64,000 nucleotides of DNA from Paragordius varius (lineage: Eukaryota; Nematomorpha). The notes under the pieces are model-generated. The model saw nothing but the letters and a program-made list of their open reading frames with translations, was not told where the DNA came from and ran no database searches. The DNA lies in contig OZ176057.1 of assembly GCA_964247055.1 (NCBI GenBank), forward strand, positions 4,898,001-4,962,000. The letters are read 5' to 3'. The number at the start of each line of letters is the position of its first letter. Within the stretch, counting starts at the first letter, position 1. A program made the translations under genes and the position numbers. Below, one piece after another: positions 50,301 through 58,500 of this stretch.

Positions 50301-53300
50301 AGCAAATTTATATAGTAAAATATCAAAAAATATAGTAATTTTTGTCACAAAACATATTTTATTTTTACAGTGATTTTGTTTATTGAAGTATACATTTTAC
50401 AAAAAATATATATAGGGTGTAACATTTTTATGCCCTAAAATTAGGTCCAAAATCTATAAATTTCTTTAAATGGCACAAATATTTGGAAAAGGGTATTTTA
50501 TAACTAAACAAAAAAAGTTAGCTTAAATTATGATAATTAACTACTTTTTACTTAACACTTCATTACCTTTTCGCTTTTTGTCTTAGTTTACCTGAGGTAG
50601 TTTTATATCTAGAGCTCCATTTTGTAGTTAAACTAGAGTTTTAAAAGTTATTTTAATTATTATTAAAATATTGTTCTTAAGATTTAGATAGAAAGGCTTA
50701 TATTTTTTACAGTTTTGTGAATTTTACAGTCTAAAATTGGGCACTAGTCACAAGATTAAAACGAATAGCGGATATTAAAGTTAGTATAAACCTTTGACTC
50801 GTAAAATGTAGCCTGAAAGCTATCAAAAATAATTATTTACATTGTTTAACCAAAATATACAGTTTTTGCCTGTTGCAATAGCTATTTAAAATATAGAAAA
50901 AAATGAAAGTTTGAGATCTGTATTTTTTTACAATTTATCATATTTCACAAAAAAATTTTTTTTATATAATGCAAAGTCTATAAAGCATATTTTTTAATGT
51001 CTTATTGTCTTTAACATTTTAAGATATACAATTTTAAAATATAAAACTACCCTCCCCCCCCCCCCCCCCCCAAAAAAAAAGTAATGGAATCATTGAAGGA
51101 AAGTTTGGTTTGATAAAATGGTTTTTAGTTTATCAAAACATCATTTCATTTTTGTCAATATCATTATAATTTATTGATATATGTCTAAAAATATAATTTT
51201 TTACCTGAAGGCGTAGGATTTGTATATCGCACTGTATAAGGCGGTGTTGCTACAAAATAATATATAGAAAGTATATTTACAATAAAAGTTTAAAGCTATT
51301 TTTTATACAAGCTACCTTATTTTTGACCCTTAATTTTTTTAATAGAGTAGCTATTGTTTTTTGGTTACAGAAGAGGGAATAGAGATGTAAGTTGTTTTCA
51401 TTTATTATTGCCAAATAGCATATACCGCAAAGGGCAATATTATTGGCATATAGATATTTTTTCATTGTTTACTAAGCAGACTTGCGAAAAAAATTGTATT
51501 TAGTTTTTACATTTTTTCCGTATAATTTTAATATTAATGCAAATATTTTCAAAGTCATATAATATTTTGTTTAAAATTCCGAATAGTATATACAAAATAT
51601 TTTATATATACCTGGTTGAGGTGGAATATGCTTCGTATAATGCGTATTCCATGGCATTAAAACTAAAAAATGGATTAAATGACATAAAATTATTTGTGAT
51701 AAAGAAATTTTTTTGCAAAAATGGTAATATTTAAAATAGCTGTGATTTGGACCAACTCTAATATTCTTCTATGGCATTGTAACAGTATTTTTCGAAAAAC
51801 ATACAATTGAAATTATAACAAAACGTAAAAATATAAAGACAAATATTTTACTTAAATACAACCATACTTTTTTATCTCAAATTCTTTAAATATAAATCAT
51901 TGTTTCAAAATTCAAAGAGTAGAATAGGGATGTGTATTGGTAACACAATCAATCACATATTTCACGATTGTTATTAAATGATTTTAAAGCATTAATTAAG
52001 GCTTGTGGGTTGTCTTTGAAAAAAAAATGTCTTCATTCTACATTTTGTCCGTATAAATTCATTTTTTACTATATATTATATTTATATTTATATAATAAAA
52101 AATAAAAAGAGTTAAAGTATTTATCTAATTTAAAAATCAATTGGCTTTTTAATACAGGCGAAATTTGAAAAAAAACTCAAACTTATATCAAGTTTTCGTT
52201 CTATATACAAATTTAACCTTATTTAAAAATAAATTTTATAAAAAAATGTTAAAAAAAATCAACATACCAAAAGGGTTTGGAGATGGATACCAGGAATTAC
52301 CCCCATAATTGTTTGGGTAATAGCGCCCTTTATATTTTTCATGCTTATATCGTGAACTTTTTGTTTTAGTTTTTGCTTTTAGTTTTCGATTTATTTTGTT
52401 CAGAACTTCTGCAAATTCTATTTTTATTTATCAATGGAAATAATTAAATGAGAAAATATGTTTAATAATTAAATATATTTCTTTTAAAATTAAATTTTAG
52501 GGGCTTCGTCAGCATGAGGGGTGTGGATCATGAGTTGAGGGTGGATACATAGATGCCTAAATATATAATAATTGAAGGCAAACAGTAAAAATTGAAATTA
52601 TACGGACAAAAGGTAAAAATATAAAGACAAATATCTTTTTTCAAAAAACAACCATACTTTTTAAATCTTAATTTTTTTGAAATATAACTAGTAGTGGTAG
52701 ATATATATAAATTTGATATTTTACCATCGTTATGGTATAGCTTATAGAAAAAAAATTAGTGTTTGAAAATGGTTGTCTTTTGGAAAACAATATTTGTCTT
52801 TATAGTTTTACGTATTGCCCGTATAATTTCAAATTTTCCTGTAAAGTTTTTTTTTGAAAAAAATAAGGATGATATAAAAAACATATATAAATGTTGCTAA
52901 ATCACCCATATGGCTTCGTTTGTCCTCTTGATGGCGAGTGGCTGAAAAAAAAATAATTTACTAACCCTAGAGAGTAAGTATACTTTGCTAGAAAGTTATT
53001 AATCATTGCTAAATAGCCTATACTGCAGCAAAGAGAATTATTTTGGCTCATAATAGTAAAAAGTGAATAAAATAACTATAAGCCAATAATACTGCCCTTT
53101 GTTTCATATACTATTTGGCAATAATTAATAACTTTCTAGCAATGTATACTTACTCATACTGTAGATTAGAACTATAAATAAAATGTTGTATTTTTATATA
53201 TTTTAATGTTTTGTTTTTCATTTTTTAAGTTAAATTTAATAATTAATTACTTAAATACTTTTTTTGATTCAAACCCAAATCGTTTCTCTTTAAATCCAAA

Positions 53301-53379
53301 AATCAAACAATTTTAAGACCAATTAATTCCATATCGATATACAGATTGTTGCGGTGACTACTTATATCACGATGCGTAG
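40489..53379 (-). CDS. microexon gene encoding a proline/arginine-rich protein (start and stop exons not found)
   Basis: Exons, 5' to 3' (length): 53362-53379 (18), 52906-52941 (36), 52268-52417 (150), 51612-51662 (51), 51205-51249 (45), 47238-47261 (24), 46419-46469 (51), 43544-43591 (48), 43402-43452 (51), 41371-41430 (60, or 45 with a nearer donor), 40489-40533 (45). Each is a multiple of three, flanked by AG and GT, and all join in phase 1 without a stop. The chain starts THRDITTRHQEDKRSHM and has a basic exon (KINRKLKAKTKTKSSRYKH, YYPNNYGGNSWYPSPNPF). Pro-rich pieces follow: TKHIPPQP, PPYTVRYTNPTPS, PLKPIPP, PPKTTSKPRLPVKPR, VIPPLSTSPPPRR. Function unknown. Symmetric phase-1 microexons resemble flatworm microexon genes and aphid bicycle genes, which encode secreted proteins; no signal exon was found here. 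Transposons fill the long introns. Residue composition recalls proline-rich antimicrobial peptides, but that is only a resemblance. Confidence 0.75.
40655..41085. repeat. F-family MITE (partial)
   Basis: GGGTAGTTTTATATCCCAGA at the left and GAGCTCTGGGATACAAAACTACCCCA at the right edge (in two parts). It lies between the duplicated microexons. Confidence 0.55.
41766..42775. repeat. F-family MITE, about 1 kb
   Basis: Starts AACACTTCATTACCTTTTGA and ends CCAAAAAGGTAATGGAGTTT. Inner blocks CAGCTGTTCGTTACAATCGT and AACACGATTAAAACGAGCAG are inverted copies. Confidence 0.65.
43014..43224. repeat. short CACCC-family MITE
   Basis: ATATACCATTTAGAGTTCAA at the left, two inverted GGGTGAATTTGAA units at the right. 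Confidence 0.6.
43601..43700. repeat. P-family MITE left end
   Basis: ACAGTAAAATTTAAAATTAT then ACGGACAAAACGTAAAATTT. It lies immediately 5' (on the minus strand) of the 48-bp microexon acceptor. Confidence 0.6.
44058..44090. repeat. (TA)n microsatellite
   Basis: About 30 bases of alternating T and A in a long microexon-gene intron. Confidence 0.85.
44800..45060. repeat. GC-rich transposon scraps
   Basis: GGGGGAAAGGGGGCTGATGC with GGGGCGCCGAATTTT, and GGAGGGAGTGCTAGAAATGC near 45005. The latter resembles GGGCGGGTGCAAGAAATGCC near 57088. They look like ends of unclassified DNA elements. Confidence 0.4.
45330..45595. repeat. degenerate CACCC-family MITE
   Basis: The family's middle (CTATGACATAAAGATATATT, AGTTATATTAATCCGAAAAC-like) is clear, but terminal units are eroded. 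Confidence 0.55.
45728..46180. repeat. F-family MITE
   Basis: Left CAGTACCTTTTGGGGTAGTT; right ATATAAAACTACCCCAAAAG then GTAAACTAGGACAAAAGTC. Confidence 0.65.
46770..47095. repeat. compact fold-back element of the CAACATTTTT family
   Basis: Left units of about 21 bp (CAACATTTTTTCAACCAAAC and variants), a short loop near 46930-46970, then inverted units (TTGCTTGAAAAAATGTTG type). It has the same unit as 53997-55476 without the long spacer. Confidence 0.8.
47690..47957. repeat. P-family MITE
   Basis: Left TTATACCGGTAAAAAACGTA; right TATTTTTACTTTTTGTCTGT then ATATCCATTTTTACTGTA. Confidence 0.65.
48290..48595. repeat. P-family MITE
   Basis: Left AAAATAGAAATTTACGGACC; right TATGGTTTTCTTTTGAAAAT and GTATAATTTAAATTTTTACTG. 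Confidence 0.6.
48726..49101. repeat. CACCC-family MITE, best-preserved copy
   Basis: Five 21-bp units (AATTCAAATTCACCCTCGAAC type) at the left and four inverted units at the right. Termini are ATATACCATTTACAG and CTGTAAATGGTATAT. Confidence 0.85.
49100..49335. repeat. P-family MITE adjoining the CACCC element
   Basis: Left GGACAAAAGGTAAAATTATA; right TTTTTACATTTTGTTCGTAT. Its left tip is lost at the junction with the CACCC element. Confidence 0.55.
49750..50230. repeat. F-family MITE
   Basis: Left AACACTCCATTACCCTTTGG then GATATTTTATATATCAGAGG. Right GGGTTTTAAAACTACTAAAG then GTAATAGAGTGTTATA. Confidence 0.65.
50545..51085. repeat. F-family MITE with a poly-C expansion
   Basis: Left TTAACACTTCATTACCTTTT. 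The right end, normally ACTACCCCAAAAGGTAA, reads ACTACCCT, then 19 C (51054-51072), 9 A, GTAATGG. The C run fits replication slippage in the terminal repeat, or an assembly artefact. Confidence 0.65.
51805..52070. repeat. P-family MITE
   Basis: Left GAAATTATAACAAAACGTAA and TACAACCATACTTTTTTATC; right TTCTACATTTTGTCCGTATA. Confidence 0.65.
52583..52845. repeat. P-family MITE
   Basis: Left ACAGTAAAAATTGAAATTAT then ACGGACAAAAGGTAAAAATA; right GGTTGTCTTTTGGAAAACAA and CCGTATAATTTCAAATTTTC. It lies in a microexon-gene intron. Confidence 0.75.
52971..53163. repeat. S-family hairpin MITE
   Basis: GAGTAAGTATACTTTGCTAG, AAAGTTATTAATCATTGCTA on the left and the complement (ATAATTAATAACTTTCTAGC, AATGTATACTTACTCATAC) on the right. 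A half copy is at 51385-51480. Confidence 0.85.
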
Positions 53380-53996
53380 CTAAAAATAAATGTTAATTAA
53401 TAATATATCATTCGATAGTTTAAGGCTTCAAGATAATGAATATCGAAATGATATATGCGGTTAAAATACAAAAAATTATTTTAATATTTATGTTATTGGC
53501 CAAAATTAGAAAAATCGCATTTTAATAGAATATTATGTTAAATTAAATACAATAAATGAAAACATTTCAACTAAACAAATATAGCATAAGGATAATTCAA
53601 AGCGCAAATTTTATCAAAAAAGATTTTACTTTTTTTCGGAAGGTCCGAGAAAGATTTATAAATTATTAAACTTAAAAAGACAATTTTTTAAAAAAGCATA
53701 CTTTGTTAAGCTTTTAATTGAAAATACTATTGAATATATAAATGATTTTGTTGTTAATTTACATATGTTGGTACTTTGCAATTATAAACATGGAAGTTTC
53801 AAATACGTTTGAAAATGCAGTTTTGAAAACAATATTTGTCTTTTGGTTATTATGCCATTTGTATAAAATCAATTTTTTATATATATTAATCAAGAGTTTA
53901 ACACATCTTAGCAGGCCGCATTTGAAATATATATGGGCACATATAAAAAATTTATTACCTTTCAAACATAAGACTACGAAATGAAAAAACGGAATG

Positions 53997-55476
53997 TATA
54001 CCATTTTTCATGCAAAAACATAATTTTTTCAACCAAATGCAACATTTTTTCAACCAAACTCAACATTTTTTCAAGCAAATGCAACATTTTTTCAAGCAAA
54101 GACAACATTTTTTCGAGCAAACTCAACATTTTTTCAAGCAAACGCAACATTTTTTCAAGCAAAGACAACATTTTTTCGAGCAAACGCAACATTTTTTCAA
54201 GCAAAGACAACAATTTTTCAATCAAACGCAACATTTTTTCAAGCAAAGACAACAATTTTTCAAGCAAACGCAACATTTTTTCAAGCAAAGACAAAATTTT
54301 TTCATCCAAACGCAACATTTTTTCAAGCAAAAACAACAATTTTTTTTAAAAAAAAAACCATTTTCTTTATCTTAAGATATAAATTTAAAGTTAATGTAAA
54401 TTAATTTTAAACTAGAATTATGATATTTATTGTTTTATCATCAATATTTGATGGTAAGATTGATTTTCAACATTTTAATTTAGCCCATAAATTGCATTAT
54501 TTATTTATATTAATATTTTTTTCTTTTACAACATAAGTTTCACCTAAATCTATAGTGCGCTTCAAGATTGTTTTTTTAAATTTAAATTTAGTCCTAGAAT
54601 TCAAGTTGATCCTTCAATATTTTAATTTTGATTTTAACGTTTATTTATGAGGCAATAAAATATTCATTATTCAATCATTTAAACCTAATTTTTATATTTA
54701 ACCTAAACCTTTAAGTGAATCCATTTCTTTCATAAGAACCGTATATCCTTATTATTCTCTATAAATTAATATTAAAAAATATCTACGTTTTGTGGGTTAT
54801 TGAGGTAATATCTAGTTTAAAACAATAATTCATTTATAATATTGATAAATTAATGAAAATTTTCAAACAAAGTTGTTTTACTATGAAAATATTAATTTTG
54901 ATTCAAAAACTAATAAATAGAGATATTAGTTTAAATTAAAAATAGATAATTACACACAAAAATAACGGTTGTATGGAAACTGCAAAAAATGTAAGGAATT
55001 TTAAGCGAGGGATAACTTTAAATTTTTAAAGAGAGTCTTAAAGCTCAAATTTGATTGATATAAAAAATATTTATAAATAAATAATGCAATTTAAGGGCTA
55101 AATTGAAATGTTTGAAAATCAATCATACCAAATATTGATGATAAAACAATAAAAATCATAATTCTAGTTTAAAATTAGTTTACATTAACTTTAAATTTAT
55201 GTTTTAAAATAAAGAAAATGGTTTTTTATTTTAAAAAAATTGTTGTTTTTGCTTGAAAAAATGTTGTCGTTGGTTGAAAAAATGTTTCGTTTGGATGAAA
55301 AAATGTTGTCCTTGGTTGAAAAAATGTTGTCTTTGCTTGAAAAAATGTTGCGTTTGCTCGAAAAAATGTTGTCTTTGCTTGAAAAAATGTGCGTTTGCTT
55401 GAAAAAATGTTGAGTTTGGTTAAAAAAATGTTGCATTTGGTTGAAAAAATGATGTTTTTGCATAAAAAATGGTATA
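53997..55476. mobile_element. large fold-back element with 21-bp tandem subterminal repeats
   Basis: Termini are TATACCATTTTTCATGCAAA and its complement. The left arm is about 15 units of a 21-bp repeat (CAACATTTTTTCAAGCAAA plus two bases, 54030-54345); the right arm has about 10 inverted units (55245-55450). Unique arm sequence follows (ATCTTAAGATATAAATTTAA.. on the left), then a ~600-bp loop. Because the unit is 21 bp, all frames through the arms look open, but these are repeats, not genes. The loop encodes nothing recognisable. Confidence 0.85.
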
Positions 55477-55597
55477 ACAACTTTTTTTGTTTTTGTTATA
55501 TGGATAGTATTTGGAAAAAAAGTTTAAGATTAGGGAATTTTAATCAGATTTTATGAGCATATGTCTTTGCAAATTATAAATTCCAATTTTTTTGCAG

Positions 55598-58500
55598 GGC
55601 GCGTGTTGGAAAACCCTAGTTTTAAACTGTATGAAAGTATAAGTAACATTAATCATTAAATTCCATATACCAAAATCAACAAAATCTTCCGCGTCAATTA
55701 AAAAATTGGTAAATTTAACTGTTTTTAAAGAGAATTTAAAAAACAGAAATTCTTTAACCTGCAACAGTTTTTTATGAGAAAAATATGTAATCGGTCCCAC
55801 TCATGACTTTTCAAGCAGTTTGAAATGTATATTCTTTCGATTTTCAAATCGAATTCGCCTCAAAAATATTTAATAACTTTAACAGTAATAATTTTTTGGC
55901 CTTAAGATAAAATATACTAATTCCAATTTTAATAAGGACTAATTTTTTCTATATTATTTTAAAACCATTATATAACATTTAAAGTTCGAATTCACCCTCG
56001 AACAATTCAAATTCGCCCTAAAAATTTTTAAATAAATATTACCTATATTTGTAAGTAAACTAATACTGGAAAAATAATAAACTATGCAATAATGATATTT
56101 TTCAATTAACACTTCGATTCAAATTGGGGTATCTAAACACCCCAGACTAAATTTAAATTAAAATATCTAAAAAACTACTGAAAGAAACGGTCCCAATTTA
56201 AATTTATGCTTCTATCATAATAAAAATTATATAAATATGCCAAACATGTCAAATTCGACGCCATTTTTATTTTACAAAATTTTTGCAAAATATCGTCTTC
56301 ATTTAATTTTAAGGGTAAAATTTAAGCTGTTTTTTTATTTAAATTACATCTAACATTGATAAAAATAGGAAAGCGGCTTATTTTGTATTATTTTTCAATT
56401 TTACCTTGCATATATGTCACGTTTTTTACCTTTCGGTTTTAGCTTAAAATAAGTAATATCAAGTATTTTTGAATAAAATTTTTCATACATTCCGGTTTAT
56501 TAATGTTATATAAGTGTAAAATTTTGCCGTGGTAGGATTCCTTCCATATTTTTTAAAGAATTTATTTTTAAACAGGCCTGGGGTATTTAACTACCCCAAT
56601 TTGAATTGAAGGACTAAAATAATGTATTGTATCCAAGTGTTAATAAGAATAATGTTTGTTCGAAAACACATGGTTTATTTTTAGGGTGAATTTGAATTGT
56701 TCAAGGGTGAATTTGAACTGTAATGGTATATATATATATAGCTCTTAGTTTCCAAATTTAAATATTAAACAGTATCTAAGAAATATTTGGTGAGTAAAAA
56801 TGACTAAGGATTATTACCACTACTCTACATTTTTATAAACAAATTAACTATACTTTTTATTTGGCCTAGAGTTACTTTTTGCGTTTCTTTATATTTAATT
56901 AGAATAGCGCTTAGGCGCAAAACTATCCCAAAAGATTATGAATTTTGCTTTTAATATAATTGGTGTGTATTTTAATAAAAAAATAGTGAGAATATGGTAG
57001 CATAAGCTTTTTGACTTCAATTTAACTGAAACATTTTTATCCTTTACCAATAATTCATTTAATAATATCAAACAGTGGCGTAATTAGAGGGCGGGTGCAA
57101 GAAATGCCAGCTACGCCTGAAACTATAATAAAATACCTTTAGGCGTTTCAAAATGCAAGTCTTTAATTTTTGTAAAATAAGTATTTCCATTTAACAAAAA
57201 ATTATTGCGTTAACAAATGCAGAATCATATAATTTATTTGGATATAATTGTAGGAGAGTATATTTTTTATCTATTGCGATTCTCAATAGGATGATTACAA
57301 AATATTCGAACGATATTACTAACTACGGTAAAAATTCACATTATACGGACAAAATGTAAAAATATGAAGATAAATATTTTTTGCAAAAGACAACCACACT
57401 TTTTAATTCCTAATTTTTCCAATATAAATTATTTAATTACAATCGTAAAATATATAATTGATTGTTTACCATAATACATCGCTTATTCATATACCTTGCA
57501 TTTTTAAACAAGCATTTATATTTTTAAAAAGTTATTAAGAAAAAAATATTTGCCTTTATATTACGTTTTGTCCGCATAACAATTTTTACTAATTAACGTT
57601 CTTATTTTTTTAGCCAAATTAAAAATAATGAATTCTACGGAAATTTAGAATAAAAATATCAAAAATGGAAATATAATGTTATTATTGATAAAATATATTA
57701 GTAATTCATAAAATACTGCATAAAAAATAAAAATTTATACTTACATTAAATAATAAATCAAAAGTTTTATGCCAATAAATTGAGCTAATTAAGTTACAAA
57801 ATTATAGTTTAAACCCTAGAAAAAATCAAACATTTTTTGTCTAATATTGCATTATGTGTTTTTAATAAAATATTAATTAAAAGGTGTAAGAATATAAAAA
57901 AAATTATTAAAAAAATTTTTAAAAATATAATTTAAATTTTAGGAGATAATAAAATATTTCATGTGAAATTTTTTTTAAATTAACCCCAATCATTAAATAG
58001 TATTAGTTAGTACCTACCTGCATCTCGAATATGATGTCAATAAACTTATGTCAAAATTATCACATAAAAGAAAAAAAATTGTGATATACGTGTAAGCCTA
58101 AAGGTCTAAAAAATAATAAATATTTAAAGGAGAGAATATTTTTAAAATTTTTTACTCATAATATATATATACAATATGGAATTTGCAGAATATTTAAGGC
58201 CTGAGGGATCATTAATTATGGGAACATTGTATTAAATCAAAAAAGATTTTTAAAGAAATATAAAATGAAATACAGTAAAAATCGTAATTATACGGACACA
58301 ACGGAATAATATAACGATAAATATTTTTTTCTAAAAGGCAGGCAACCATACTTTTTGAACCTTTATTTTTCCTGTATAATATAATACATAATTGATAGTG
58401 TGACTAATTTGCGTCGCTATTTAATACTGGCATTGTAAAACCATGAGTTATACCATTTAAAATTTAATTCACACTTAAACAATTCAAATTTACCCTTGAA

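Noticed and set aside
53974-54375. Long open frames on both strands with heptad repeats (e.g. QRQHFFK)
   Set aside because: They are by-products of a 21-bp DNA repeat in a fold-back element; all frames stay open because 21 is a multiple of three.
55197-55480. Mirror-image repetitive open frames
   Set aside because: Same reason: the inverted right arm of the fold-back element.
58010-58045. 27-bp minus-strand segment with GTAGGT donor
   Set aside because: Stop in phase 1; open only in phases that do not fit the gene.
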